This document shows positions 49,894 to 60,500 of a DNA stretch of 64,000 nt, in pieces. The notes under the pieces are model-generated. The model did not search any database and was not told the DNA's origin. It was given only the letters and a program-made list of their open reading frames with translations. The position numbers and the translations under genes were made by a program. Positions within the stretch are counted from its first letter, which is position 1. Each line of letters begins with the position of its first letter. This DNA comes from an uncultured bacterium (GTDB taxonomy: Bacteria; Bacillota; Clostridia; Oscillospirales; Ruminococcaceae), in NCBI GenBank assembly GCA_905214345.1, contig CAJMLV010000012.1, positions 1 to 64,000 on the forward strand, given 5' to 3'.

Positions 49894-50642
49894 AGGATGT
49901 GTCTTACTGCTATGACGGCAGTTTTCAGGGGTTTTTGTGCTGCGTGTTTGAAAGTTTCTCCCAAAAAGAGATCCCGGCGGCGGTGCTTCCGCCGGAGGAG
50001 GGCCAGACTTCGCTGTTTCCCCAAAGGGACATTCCCACCCGCCCCGATCTGGCACGGCGGGTGGCGGCGGGGTTGAACCGCCTGGGACCGGAGGTGAAGG
50101 AACGGGTCACCACCGGCTTTTTGGCCGACGAACCCGGCAAGGAACTGACTCTGCTGCGGTTTGCCCGTCTTTGCTTTGAGCGGGGACCTTCTGCCGCCCG
50201 GATGCTGGGGGACGCCGACGTGGCTGCCGCCTTTGCCCTGGAACGGGCTGTGAACAACGAGGGGTGTAAATACATCGAATTCCTCCGTTTTGAACAGCGC
50301 GACGCCATGCTGGGTTCCATCATTCACCCCCGGCACAACGTGCTGCCCCTTTTGCGGGGGCATTTCTGCAGCCGCCTGCCGGACGAGGATTTCATGATCT
50401 TTGACGCCACCCACGGCGTGGCCCTGCTGCGCCGCAGCGGCAGGGTCTGCTATATGCAGATGAAACAGTACACGCCGGCCCCCGACCCGGCCGAGGAGGA
50501 CTGGCAGGCGTTGTGGAAGCGTTTTTTCCACGCCCTGACCATCGAGGAACGCCGCAACCCGACCTGCCAGCGTACCCATGCCCCCAAGCGGTACTGGCAG
50601 GACATGTGCGAGATGCAGCCGGACCCGGAAACCGGCACCTGA
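49872..50642 (+). CDS. DUF4130 DNA metabolism protein
   Basis: A 256-residue partner of the radical SAM gene. Typical DUF4130 landmarks are the N-terminus YCYDGSFQGFLCCVFESF, the central FLRFEQRD and the late HGVALLRRSG. The family is always coupled with the radical SAM protein; its enzymatic role is not established. It starts inside the radical SAM gene. In many relatives a uracil-DNA glycosylase fold is fused at the C-terminus; here the protein stops at about 256 residues, so that part is absent. Confidence 0.82.
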   Translation: MSYQAAVKDVSYCYDGSFQGFLCCVFESFSQKEIPAAVLPPEEGQTSLFPQRDIPTRPDLARRVAAGLNRLGPEVKERVTTGFLADEPGKELTLLRFARLCFERGPSAARMLGDADVAAAFALERAVNNEGCKYIEFLRFEQRDAMLGSIIHPRHNVLPLLRGHFCSRLPDEDFMIFDATHGVALLRRSGRVCYMQMKQYTPAPDPAEEDWQALWKRFFHALTIEERRNPTCQRTHAPKRYWQDMCEMQPDPETGT

Positions 50643-50684
50643 AAAACCGCCTGCGGAAAAACTCTTTCGCCTTTTGCAGGAATA

Positions 50685-50693
50685 TGGTATAAT
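50685..50693 (+). promoter_or_regulatory. Extended -10 of the Lrp-aminotransferase operon
   Basis: TGGTATAAT with a weak TTTCGC 17 bases upstream. A GC-rich hairpin (CCGGGCGG with CCGCCCGG, 50756-50778) lies in the leader. Confidence 0.55.
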
Positions 50694-50814
50694 ATTCGGA
50701 ACAGGCTGCGTGTCCGGTGCAACGGGCTCGCGCCGTCATACCTTTGCGACCGCGGCCGGGCGGCATCCGACCGCCCGGGGCTGCATAGGATATTTGCAAA
50801 AGGGGAGCTGCACT

Positions 50815-51294
50815 ATGGAAGAATTGCTGCACATTCTGGAAAAGAACGCCCGCCTGCCGGTGGAAGACATCGCCGCCATGATGGATAAGACCCCGGCCGA
50901 AGTCGCCGCCATGATGGACGAAGCAGCCGAAAAAGGCTATATCCGCGGCTATGAAGCTCTGATCGACTGGGAGCGCGCCGGTGTGAATCTGGTGGAAGCC
51001 TCCATTGAACTGCATGTGTCTCCGCGCAAGAGCCGCGGCTTTGACGAGATCGCTTCGGTCATTGCCAGCTTTGACGAGGTGGACAGCGTGCTGCTGATGA
51101 GCGGCGGCTACGACCTGCAGGTCACCGTCAAGGGCCGCAGCTTCCAGGAAATCGCCCTCTTTGTCGCCAAGCGCCTGTCCCCGCTGGACGACGTTCTGTC
51201 CACTGCCACCAGCTTTGTGCTGCGCACCTACAAGCGCGGCGGGCGGATGTACCAGAACGAAGAAGCTGACGACAGGGAGTGTACGGTGCTGTGA
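50815..51294 (+). CDS. Lrp/AsnC family regulator
   Basis: A 159-residue protein with a short N-terminal helix-turn-helix region (VEDIAAMMDKTPAEVAAMMDE) and a C-terminal RAM ligand domain (YDLQVTVKGRSFQEIALFV, then TATSFVLRTYK). It likely senses an amino acid and regulates the overlapping aminotransferase gene. ATG at 50815 with AGGGGAG. The pairing of Lrp-like regulator and class I aminotransferase is common in Clostridia. Confidence 0.85.
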   Translation: MEELLHILEKNARLPVEDIAAMMDKTPAEVAAMMDEAAEKGYIRGYEALIDWERAGVNLVEASIELHVSPRKSRGFDEIASVIASFDEVDSVLLMSGGYDLQVTVKGRSFQEIALFVAKRLSPLDDVLSTATSFVLRTYKRGGRMYQNEEADDRECTVL

Positions 51295-52478
51295 TGAATT
51301 ACGACCAACTGCTTGCGCCGGCGGCCAAGGAGATGCGGCCTTCCGGCATCCGCAAGTTTTTCGATCTGGCGGCTGATATGCCGCACTGCATCTCACTGGG
51401 GGTGGGGGAACCCGACTTCAAGACCCCCTGGAGCATCCGGGATGCGGGCATCCGCAGCCTGGAACAGGGCAAGACCAAATACACCGCCAACGCCGGCATC
51501 AAGGAACTGCGTGCCGAGATCTGCCGGTATCTGGCCCGCCGCATGGAACTGGAATACCAGCCCGAAAACGTGCTGGTCACGGTAGGCGGCAGCGAAGCCA
51601 TCGACCTGACCATCCGTGCTTTGGTTTCCCCGGGGGAGGAAGTCATCATTCCGGAACCCTGCTTTGTCTGCTACGAGCCCATCACCCAGCTCACCGGCGG
51701 TGTGCCGGTGCCCATTGCCACCAAGGCGGAAGATGAATTCCGCCTCACGCCGGAGGCTCTGCGCGCGGCCATCACCCCCCGCACCAAACTGCTGGTCCTG
51801 CCGTTCCCCAATAACCCCACCGGTGCTGTTATGGACCGGGAATCGCTGGAAGCCATCGCCGAAGTGCTGCGCGGCACCGACATCATGGTCCTTTCGGATG
51901 AGATCTACGCCGAACTGACCTACGGTCTGGACCGCCATGTGAGCATCGCCAGCCTGCCCGGCATGAAGGAACGGACCATCGTGGTCAACGGCTTCAGCAA
52001 GGCGTATGCCATGACCGGCTGGCGTCTGGGGTATGCCGTGGGCCCTCAGCCGGTGATCGCGGTCATGACCAAGATCCACCAGAGCTGCATCATGTCCGCG
52101 CCCACCACCAGCCAGTACGCGGCCATCACGGCGCTGCGCTCCTGTGATGATGAGATCGAGATCATGCGGGACGAGTACAACCGCCGCCGCCGGTATGTGG
52201 TCAAGGCGCTCAACGATATGGGCCTGACCTGCTTCGAGCCCCGCGGGGCCTTCTATGTGTTCCCCTGCATCCGGGTCAGCGGCCTGACCAGCGAGGAATT
52301 CTGCGAACGGCTGCTGCGGGAGCAGGAAGTGGCCATCGTGCCCGGCGATGCCTTCGGCGCTTCGGGCGAGGGTTTTGCCCGCATCAGCTATGCGTACAGC
52401 GTGGACCATCTGGAAACCGCTATGCGCCGCATCCGCCGTTTCCTGCAGGAACACGGCTGGCTGCAGGAGCAAAAATGA
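51294..52478 (+). CDS. Class I/II PLP-dependent aminotransferase
   Basis: A 394-residue fold-type I aminotransferase. The PLP lysine is in NGFSKAYAMTGWRLGY; other landmarks are GVGEPDFKTP, FPNNPTGAVMD and the SDEIYAEL motif. It could be an aspartate or aromatic aminotransferase; substrate not fixed. The ATG at 51294 overlaps the lrp-like stop. Spaced 24 bases from ispE. Confidence 0.85.
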   Translation: MNYDQLLAPAAKEMRPSGIRKFFDLAADMPHCISLGVGEPDFKTPWSIRDAGIRSLEQGKTKYTANAGIKELRAEICRYLARRMELEYQPENVLVTVGGSEAIDLTIRALVSPGEEVIIPEPCFVCYEPITQLTGGVPVPIATKAEDEFRLTPEALRAAITPRTKLLVLPFPNNPTGAVMDRESLEAIAEVLRGTDIMVLSDEIYAELTYGLDRHVSIASLPGMKERTIVVNGFSKAYAMTGWRLGYAVGPQPVIAVMTKIHQSCIMSAPTTSQYAAITALRSCDDEIEIMRDEYNRRRRYVVKALNDMGLTCFEPRGAFYVFPCIRVSGLTSEEFCERLLREQEVAIVPGDAFGASGEGFARISYAYSVDHLETAMRRIRRFLQEHGWLQEQK

Positions 52479-52502
52479 TGTTGAGGAAAGGGGAGACCCC
52501 CT

Positions 52503-53408
52503 GTGCATAACAAAAAGAGTGTCACCGTGCTGGCTCCCGCCAAGCTGAACCTTTCGCTGGACGTGGTGGGCACCCTGCCCAACGGCTACCACGACCTGGA
52601 CATGGTCATGCAGACCATCGACCTGTACGAACGGTTGGAACTGCGCCGCAGCCAGTACCTCAATCTGCGCATGCCGGGCAGTTTTGTGCCGGTGAACGAT
52701 AAAAACACCGCTGTGAAGGCGGCCATTGCCTTTTTCAACTACACCGGCCTGCTGGCGGGGGTGGACATCACCATCCACAAAAAGGTGCCGGTGCGGGCCG
52801 GTATGGCGGGCGGCAGTGCCGACGCCGCCGGTGTGCTGGTGGGGCTGAATGAACTGTACGGCGCCCGCCTTTCCATGAGCGAACTCTGCGCCATCGGTGC
52901 GGGCATCGGGGCGGACGTGCCCTTTGCCCTCATGGGCGGCACCTGCCGTGTGCGGGGTGTGGGCGACCTCATCAAGCCCCTGCCGCCCTGCCCGGACTGC
53001 TGGTTCGTGGTGGTCATGCCCAGCGTGGGCATTTCCACCCCGGAAGCCTTCCAGCGGTATGACCAGATGGGCAGCCCGGTACATCCCGACTGCGACAAGC
53101 AGGAAGCTGCCGTGCGGGCCGACGACCTGTCCGGCGTCTGCGCTGCGGCGGGCAACGCTCTGGAACACTGTTCCGGCGCTACCGAGACCCCGTCCATCTG
53201 TGCCCTGCTCAACGAAAACGGCGCTCTCACCAGCCTGATGACCGGTTCCGGTGCGGCGGTGTTCGGTGTGTTTGAACAGGAAGAACAGGCCAAAGCGGCC
53301 GCTGATGCCCTGCGCGGCGAATACAAGCAGGTTTATCTGGCCCGGCCTACCCGGGGCGGCGCCTTTGTGTGCCGGGAACCCCGCCATACCAAAGCCATCC
53401 CCGTGTGA
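52503..53408 (+). CDS. ispE: 4-diphosphocytidyl-2-C-methyl-D-erythritol kinase
   Basis: IspE phosphorylates CDP-methylerythritol in the non-mevalonate isoprenoid pathway. The 301-residue GHMP kinase starts with GTG at 52503 and has the substrate motif LAPAKLNLSLDV and the glycine-rich ATP loop VRAGMAGGSADAAGVL. GHMP motif 3 is at TGSGAAVFGVF. Follows the aminotransferase; typical of mixed operons. Confidence 0.93.
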   Translation: MHNKKSVTVLAPAKLNLSLDVVGTLPNGYHDLDMVMQTIDLYERLELRRSQYLNLRMPGSFVPVNDKNTAVKAAIAFFNYTGLLAGVDITIHKKVPVRAGMAGGSADAAGVLVGLNELYGARLSMSELCAIGAGIGADVPFALMGGTCRVRGVGDLIKPLPPCPDCWFVVVMPSVGISTPEAFQRYDQMGSPVHPDCDKQEAAVRADDLSGVCAAAGNALEHCSGATETPSICALLNENGALTSLMTGSGAAVFGVFEQEEQAKAAADALRGEYKQVYLARPTRGGAFVCREPRHTKAIPV

Positions 53409-53439
53409 ATTGTGTGAAACCCCGTACGGGGCTGCATCC

Positions 53440-53478
53440 AAAACGCCCCTTTCGCCCATACTGACGGCGAAAGGGGTG
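53440..53478 (+). terminator. Terminator between ispE and spoIIR
   Basis: AACGCCCCTTTCGCC pairs with GGCGAAAGGGGTGTT around a 9-base loop. A small hairpin (AACCCCGTACGGGG) precedes it. Confidence 0.7.
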
Positions 53479-53486
53479 TTCTGTTC

Positions 53487-54101
53487 ATGAAACATTTTTC
53501 GTATACTTCCCGCCGTGTCCCTGTGCGTCGGATTCTGGAAACAGGCGTTGCCCTGGCGTTTCTTCTGACTGTTTTGCTCAGCGCCGCCGCCTGGCGGTAT
53601 CAGTCCCTTTGCCGGGAAGTCTGCCGGGATACGCTGCGCCTGCATATCCTGGCCAACAGCGATACATGGGAAGACCAGCGCCTCAAGCTGCAGGTACGGG
53701 ACGCGGTGGTGGATACCGTGGCCGACCTGACCGCCGGCGCCAAGACCAAACAGCAGGCGGTGGACGCGGTGCGGAAGGCTCTGCCGCAACTGGAAGCCCT
53801 TGCCCGGGATGTGGTACAGGGACGGCAGGCGGTGTCGGTACGGCTGGAGCAGATGGACTTTGACGCCAGGGATTACGGCGATTTCCGCCTGCCTGCCGGG
53901 GAATACACAGCTTTGCGCATTGAACTGGGCAGCGCCAATGGGCACAACTGGTTCTGCGTGCTGTACCCCGCCTTGTGTGTGGGAAGCAGCGAAGCCCGGT
54001 ATACCAGGGCCGAGGAAAACGCGCTGGTCTTTGGAGAATACGAAGTGCGGTTCGCTCTGCTGGATGCGGCCCGGGACCTGACCCGGCGATTGACCGATTG
54101 A
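53487..54101 (+). CDS. spoIIR: Stage II sporulation protein R
   Basis: SpoIIR is secreted from the forespore and triggers SpoIIGA to process pro-sigma-E in the mother cell. The 204-residue protein has an N-terminal hydrophobic signal/anchor (about residues 17-37) and the conserved LRLHILANSDTWEDQRLKL motif. Length and pattern match. It would normally be driven by a sigma-F promoter; I could not identify one confidently. It lies next to addB, an arrangement not tied to sporulation. Confidence 0.93.
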   Translation: MKHFSYTSRRVPVRRILETGVALAFLLTVLLSAAAWRYQSLCREVCRDTLRLHILANSDTWEDQRLKLQVRDAVVDTVADLTAGAKTKQQAVDAVRKALPQLEALARDVVQGRQAVSVRLEQMDFDARDYGDFRLPAGEYTALRIELGSANGHNWFCVLYPALCVGSSEARYTRAEENALVFGEYEVRFALLDAARDLTRRLTD

Positions 54102-54135
54102 ATCTGAAAGAATCCTGTCTGAAAGGCGGTTACTT

Positions 54136-57100
54136 ATGCTCACCTTACTTCTCGGCCCTTCGGGCAGCGGAAAATCCACCCGCCTGCGGGCGGAACTCAA
54201 GGCCCGTGCCGAAGAGGGACAACACAGCATCCTCATTGTGCCGGAACAGTTTACCTCCTCCACTGAGGGGGCACTCTACCGCACCCTGGGGGATACCCTG
54301 TCCGGCTATGTGGAAAGCTACTCTTTCACCTCCCTGGCTGAGACCCTCCTTCGCCGGTACGGCGGGGCGGCAGTGCCCACTCTGACCGAGGCGGGGCGGG
54401 CGGTGCTGGTTCGCCGGGCACTGGATTCCCTGTTGGACAAGGTGGTGTATTACAGCCGCCAGCGGCGCAGTGCAGCCTTCTGCGAGAAGGCCGCCCAGAC
54501 CATCGAAGAGCTGAAAAGCGCGGGCGTGCGCCCGGAACAACTGGCCGAATATGCCTGCGCTCCCGGTGCCGACAAGGACAAGCTGGGAGAACTGGCCCTG
54601 ATCTACCAGACATACGAAAGCCTGCTGGCCGGTACCGCCATGGACCCCGGCGACCGCCAGGAACAGGCGGCACGCCGGCTGCAGGATGCCGGGGGCGGCG
54701 GTGATTTTTTTGCCGGGCGTTCCGTGTACATTGATGAATTTGATACTTTCAACGCTCCCAAGCGGGCGCTGTTGGCAGCCATTCTGCCCGCGGCGGACCT
54801 GACCGTCAGCCTTTGCTGTGATCACATCCAGGAGACCGACGGCGGGGTGGGCCTGTTCAGCGGTGCCCGCCAGGTAGCCGCTGCCCTGACTCAGATGGCC
54901 CGACAGGCGGGGGTGGAGGTGCGGATCGTCACCCTGACCGATGATCTGCGCCACGGCAAGGCTTCCGCCCTGGCAGAACTCTCGCTGCTGCTGGCGGACC
55001 CCTCTTACACCCCCGAAGAAACGGTGAAAACCGCTTCCGGGCAGGTTCCGGCCATCCGCTGCTGCAAGGCGGACAGCCGCCAGCAGGAAGCCAAGGCTGC
55101 CGCGGCTTCCGTCAAGGCCCTGGCCCGTCAGGGGGTGCCCTATGGCCGCATGGCAATCATCTGCCGGGACGCCGCCGCATACCTGCCGGCGGTGCGGTAT
55201 GAGTTCCGTCTGCAGAACATTCCGCTGTTCTGCGACGAAGCCACCACCCCCGAAAACACCGCCCCGGCCCGGGCGGTGCTGGCAGCATTGGAACTGCTGC
55301 GGGGCGGCGTGAACGGCAACGCTCTGCTGCGCCTGCTCAAGACCGGGCTGGTGCATATTCCGGAGGAGCAGGCCTGCGCCCTGGAAAACTATGCCTATAC
55401 CTGGCCCCTCCGCGCCGAAGAATGGCGCCTGCCTTTTACCCGCAACCCTTCCGGCTATGTGGAAAGCTGGTCGGAACAGGATAAAGAAGACCTGCTCAAC
55501 GCCGAGACCGCCCGGGCTTTTCTGGCGGACCGTGCCCTGGATTTTGTGAACAAGGCCAGGGGAACGGCGGTGGGGGAGATGACCCGCCGTCTGTACCTGT
55601 TTTTGCAGGCGCTGGGGGCCGAGGACTCCCTGCAGCAGCTGGCGGAGGAACTGCGCGCTAAAGGTATGCTGCCCGCTGCCGATGAAGCCCTGCGGGAATG
55701 GAACGTGGTGGTGGGCCTGCTCAACGATCTGGTCCGCCTGCTGGGCGAAGACCAGACCCTCACCCCGGCGGAATATGCCGATCTGTTTACGCTGCTTTTG
55801 CGCACCACCGATATGGGGCATATTCCTCAAAGTCTGGACAGTGTGATCTTTACCACGGCGGGGCGGATGCGCCTGCCGGAAACCGACGCCTGTTTTGTGC
55901 TGGGCCTGGCGGAAGGAGAGTTCCCCCAGACCCCTGGCGACCAGGGCCTTCTGACCCACGCCGACCGGGATGCCATGATCGCCCAGGGCGCCGAACTGCC
56001 CGACTGCTTCGAGAACCGTGTTATCCGGGAACAGGTCTGCTTCTACAAGGCACTCACCGCCGCAGGACGGTGGCTGTGGCTTTCCTGGCCCGGCGGGGCG
56101 GCGGGACTGCCGGTGACGGCGGCCCTAGCCCCGGCCCTGGACCTGCTGGCGGTGCCTTTTGTCGAACCCGAACCCGCCGATCTGGGGGCTACCCCGGCGG
56201 CGGCCCTGGACCTGCTGGGCAGTGTCTGGCAGCAGAACACCCCCGAACGGGCTGCGGTGCTGGGGGCCTTGCAGGCGGTGGAAAACACCCCCGATGCCGC
56301 CCCCGGCTTTGCGGCGGTACAGCGGGCCGCCCGGCGGGAACCGGCGGTGGTCACCGATACCGCCGCCCTGGAAAACCTGCTGGGGCCCCGGCTGCACATC
56401 AGCCCCACCCGGTTTGAGCGGTATGCGGTGTGTCCTTTCGGGTACTTCATGCAGTATGTACTGCGGGCCAGACCCCGGCAGAAGGCCGAACTGGCTCCCA
56501 ACATCAGCGGTACCCTGACCCACTGGGTCCTGGAACAGGCCCTGCGCCGTCAGGGAACGGCGTTCCGCACCCTGTCGGCGGAAGAGATCGAGAGCCTGGT
56601 CAATGATCTGGTGAAGGAATACGCCGACGCCAACCTGCCTGGTGCGGGGGTGCGCATGCAGTATCTGCTGGGGCGCATCGCCCGCAATCTGGTGGGTCTG
56701 CTGGGGTTTATCCAGCGGGATATGAACCAGTCCGGCTTCCAGCCCGTGGCCTTTGAACTGCGTATTGACAACCGTCCCGACCCCGATGACCCGGACGCGC
56801 CCCGTGTGGACCCGGTGGAACTTACCGACGGCGCCGGGCACACGGTGCGGGTGGTGGGTACCATCGACCGGGTGGACGCCATGCCCCTGAACGGCAAGAC
56901 CTGGCTGCGGGTGGTGGACTATAAGACCGGCAGCAAGAAGTTCGACCTGAAAGAGGCCTACCACGGTCTGGACTGCCAGATGCTTCTGTATCTGTTCACC
57001 CTGGAACGCAACGGCGGCGCCCTCTTCCCGGGGGCGACGGCGGCGGGGGTGGAATACCTGCTGGCCGACCCGTCCCCCACCACCGGGGCCCGCCCCGAAT

Positions 57101-57483
57101 CCGGCGGGGATGAGGGAGATGTCCCGCCCACCTACCCGCTGGACGGTCTGCTGGTGGATGACGAGAGCATCTGCCGTGCCATGGACACCCGGGGCACCGG
57201 AGAGTTCGTGCCTCTGACCTTCAACGCCAAGAGTGGGCAGGTGAGTGCGGCTTCCCGCAAACATCTGGCCTCGCCGGAAAAACTGGCCCGCATCCGGGAC
57301 CACCTGGATGGTTTGCTCACCCGCATGGCCGAGGACCTGTACGGTGGTCGCATTGCCGCCGAGCCCTTTGTGCCGGGAGGCAAAAGCCCTTGCCTTTACT
57401 GCGATTACCGCTCGGTCTGCCGCCATGCCGACGGCGAAAACGAGCGTGCCCCCGAAACGAAGGAAGACCCCTTCGAACTCTGA
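54136..57483 (+). CDS. addB: ATP-dependent helicase/nuclease subunit B
   Basis: AddB is the second subunit of the AddAB recombinase that processes double-strand ends. The 1115-residue protein has Walker A GPSGSGKS at residues 7-14, an inactive helicase fold, and the C-terminal nuclease domain with VVDYKTGSKK. Iron-sulfur cysteines are present: one in AVCPFGYF and three in CLYCDYRSVC. ATG at 54136. The addA gene follows 37 bases later. Confidence 0.95.
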   Translation: MLTLLLGPSGSGKSTRLRAELKARAEEGQHSILIVPEQFTSSTEGALYRTLGDTLSGYVESYSFTSLAETLLRRYGGAAVPTLTEAGRAVLVRRALDSLLDKVVYYSRQRRSAAFCEKAAQTIEELKSAGVRPEQLAEYACAPGADKDKLGELALIYQTYESLLAGTAMDPGDRQEQAARRLQDAGGGGDFFAGRSVYIDEFDTFNAPKRALLAAILPAADLTVSLCCDHIQETDGGVGLFSGARQVAAALTQMARQAGVEVRIVTLTDDLRHGKASALAELSLLLADPSYTPEETVKTASGQVPAIRCCKADSRQQEAKAAAASVKALARQGVPYGRMAIICRDAAAYLPAVRYEFRLQNIPLFCDEATTPENTAPARAVLAALELLRGGVNGNALLRLLKTGLVHIPEEQACALENYAYTWPLRAEEWRLPFTRNPSGYVESWSEQDKEDLLNAETARAFLADRALDFVNKARGTAVGEMTRRLYLFLQALGAEDSLQQLAEELRAKGMLPAADEALREWNVVVGLLNDLVRLLGEDQTLTPAEYADLFTLLLRTTDMGHIPQSLDSVIFTTAGRMRLPETDACFVLGLAEGEFPQTPGDQGLLTHADRDAMIAQGAELPDCFENRVIREQVCFYKALTAAGRWLWLSWPGGAAGLPVTAALAPALDLLAVPFVEPEPADLGATPAAALDLLGSVWQQNTPERAAVLGALQAVENTPDAAPGFAAVQRAARREPAVVTDTAALENLLGPRLHISPTRFERYAVCPFGYFMQYVLRARPRQKAELAPNISGTLTHWVLEQALRRQGTAFRTLSAEEIESLVNDLVKEYADANLPGAGVRMQYLLGRIARNLVGLLGFIQRDMNQSGFQPVAFELRIDNRPDPDDPDAPRVDPVELTDGAGHTVRVVGTIDRVDAMPLNGKTWLRVVDYKTGSKKFDLKEAYHGLDCQMLLYLFTLERNGGALFPGATAAGVEYLLADPSPTTGARPESGGDEGDVPPTYPLDGLLVDDESICRAMDTRGTGEFVPLTFNAKSGQVSAASRKHLASPEKLARIRDHLDGLLTRMAEDLYGGRIAAEPFVPGGKSPCLYCDYRSVCRHADGENERAPETKEDPFEL

Positions 57484-57520
57484 TCCGAACATCCCTTTCA
57501 ACTGATTTGCAGGTGTTACC

Positions 57521-60500
57521 ATGCCCGATCAAGCCATTCGATTCACCCCGGCCCAGGCTGCGGCCATCCAGGCCCGGGGCGGCAGCCTTCTGGTCAGCGC
57601 GGCAGCCGGTTCCGGCAAGACCCGCGTGCTGGTGGAACGTGCCGTGGGGCTCATCACCGACCCCGTGCACCCTGTGGAGGCGGACAGCCTTCTGATTATG
57701 ACCTTCACCAATGCGGCAGCGGCCAAGCTGCGGGCCGATATCACCGCCCGCCTTCTGGCCGAAGTGCGCCGCCGTCCCGACGACGCCCGTTTGCGCCGCC
57801 AGCAGCTGCGGCTGCAGCGGGCCTCCATCGGCACGGTGGATGCCTTCTGCCTGCATTTTGTGCAGCAGCATTTTGCCGCCCTGGACATTCCGCCGGACTT
57901 TGAGACTGCCGACGACGCCACCCTGGGCCGTCTGCGGCAGGAGACCCTGACCGCTGTGCTGGAAACCGCCTACACCGACCCGGATTTCTGTGCCTTTGCC
58001 GACCTGTACGACCGGGGCCGCACCGACGACACCGCCGGTACGGTGGTGCTGGAACTTTACGATTTCACCCGAACCCTGCCCCATCCCGACCGGGCGCTGG
58101 ACAGCTTTGCCGCCATGTGGGCGGGGGAGGACCTGCCCCAGGATACCCTGTGGGGCAAGGCATTGCTGGCTTCCGCCGCCGCCCGCACCGCCGGGGCGCT
58201 GCGCCTGATCGATGCGGCCATCGCTTCCGCTACCCGGGAAGAAAACGCCGACCGTGCCTACACGGCGGTACTGCTGGATGACCAGAGCAAACTGCAGCTG
58301 CTGGGCGAACGCCTGCAGCGGGGGGACTGGGACAAGGCAGTGCAGGCACTGGATCTGTTCAGCCAGTGGCAGCGACCGGGGCGCATCAAGGGCGGCAAGG
58401 ACCAGAATCCCGCCGCCCGGGCCGCCAGCGAGCTGCGGGACCGGGCCAAAAAGCAGGTGGAAAAGCTCAAAACCGATTTTCTTCTGTGTACCACTGCCGA
58501 ATTTGACGCCGACCGCCGTCGTGCCGCCCCTCTGGTGGCGGCTCTGGTACGGGTGGTGCGGCAGTTCGGTCAGGCGTATTTCCAGGCCAAAGTGGAAGAA
58601 AAAGTGCTGGACTACGCCGACTATGAGCATCTGACCCTGGACTTGCTCCAGACCCCGGAAGGGGAGCGTACGCCCTTGTGCCGCACGGTCAGCGCCCGGT
58701 ACTCGGCGGTGCTGGTGGACGAATACCAGGACACCAATGCCTTGCAGGATGCCATCTACTTCTCTCTGGCGTCGCCGGAGGGGGACAACCTCTTCTTTGT
58801 AGGGGACATCAAGCAGAGCATCTACCGTTTCCGTCAGGCAGACCCCACCGTTTTCACCGAAAAACAAACTGCCTGGCAGCCCTATGATTTGCCGGAGGGG
58901 CAGACCATGACCAGCCCCGCCACCATCGCCCTGGACGCCAACTTCCGCAGCGCTCCGGCAGTGATCGAAGGGGTCAACTTCCTTTTTGAACAGGTCTTTT
59001 CCGCCGACCTGGGCGGTATCGTCTATGGTCCCGGCCAGCGTCTGGTGGTGGGCAAGCCCGGGGACTATGCCGGGCTGTGCGAACTGCTGGTGCTGGATGG
59101 CTGCGCCGATGCCGCCGCCGACGATGCCCGGGCCATTGCCGCCCGCATCGCCCGGATGAAGGCGGACGGCTTTGCGGTGCGGGGCGGGGAAGGCACCCGC
59201 CCCTGCCGGGACGAAGACTTCTGCATCCTGCTGCGCAGCCGCGGGGATTTCCCCGTATACGAGGCTGCCTTGCGGGCGGCGGGCATCCCTGTCTTTGCGG
59301 ATGCCGCCGCCGACCTGCTGGATGCACCCCATGTGCGGCCCTTCGCGGCGCTGCTGCGCATCATCGACAACCCCGCCCAGGATGTGGAACTGTCGGCGGT
59401 ATTGCTCAGTCCCCTGTATGACTGTCGTCCCGATGACCTGGTGCGTCTGCGGGGCAAGGTGCCCGGGGGCAGCCTGTATGCGGCGGTGCGCCAGGGGGAC
59501 CCGAAACGGTTCGGGACCTTCCTGGATGACTTGCAGACCTTCCGCCGTCTGGCCCGCACCCTGCCGGTGCCTGCCCTTATCGAAGAGCTTTTCGCCCGCA
59601 CCGGATACCTGGCCGCGGCGGGGGCCATGCCCGACGGTGCCCGCTGCCGAGAAGATCTGCTGGCCTTTGCCTCCTGGGCGTCCGGGGCGGGAGCCCGCGG
59701 TCTGCCTGCGCTGATCCGCGCCATGAACGCCGCCCAGCAGAACGGAGGAGTGAATCCCGGTGGCGGGGGACAAAGCCGCCCGGGATGCGTTTCCATCATG
59801 ACGGTACACCGTTCCAAAGGTCTGGAGTTTCCGGTGGTGTTTGTGGCAGGCACCACCCATAAGTTCAACCAGAGCGACGTCATCCGCCCGGTGCTCTGTC
59901 ACCGTACCCTGGGTGTGGGCCTGACTCTGCGCAACGGTACCAAGGCCAGCCGGTACAAGACCCTGCCCTATGCGGCGCTGGCCCAGAGCATCAAAGCCGA
60001 GACCCTCAGCGAGGAGATGCGTATTCTGTACGTCGCCCTCACCCGTGCCCAGGACGCCCTTATCATCACGGTGCCCTGCAAGAGCGTGGAGCGGGAACTT
60101 TCCACGCCCGCTTTGTGCGCGGCGGCGGGGGCCACCGGGGCCGAGACCCTGCAGGGGTTCCAGCATTGGGGCGGCTGGCTGCTCACCGCGGCGCTGCGCC
60201 ACCCGGCGGGGGAACCCTTGTGGAAATACACCGATTTCCTGCCCACTTATGCCGATACCGAAGCGCCGCTGCAGATGCGGGTGGAAACACCGCCCCCGCC
60301 GGCAGACGCCGTTCCGGATTCGGAACAGGCTGAGCCCGACAAGGAACTGGAACAGGCCCTGCTGCAGAATTTTGCCTGGCAGGACCCGGCGGAGCTGCTC
60401 CATGAGATTCCCGCAAAGGTCAGCGTTTCGGCGGTGACCCATGCCGCCCGGGATGTGGCTTTGGAACGTCCGGCTTTTCTGCAGAAGAGCGGTCTGACCG

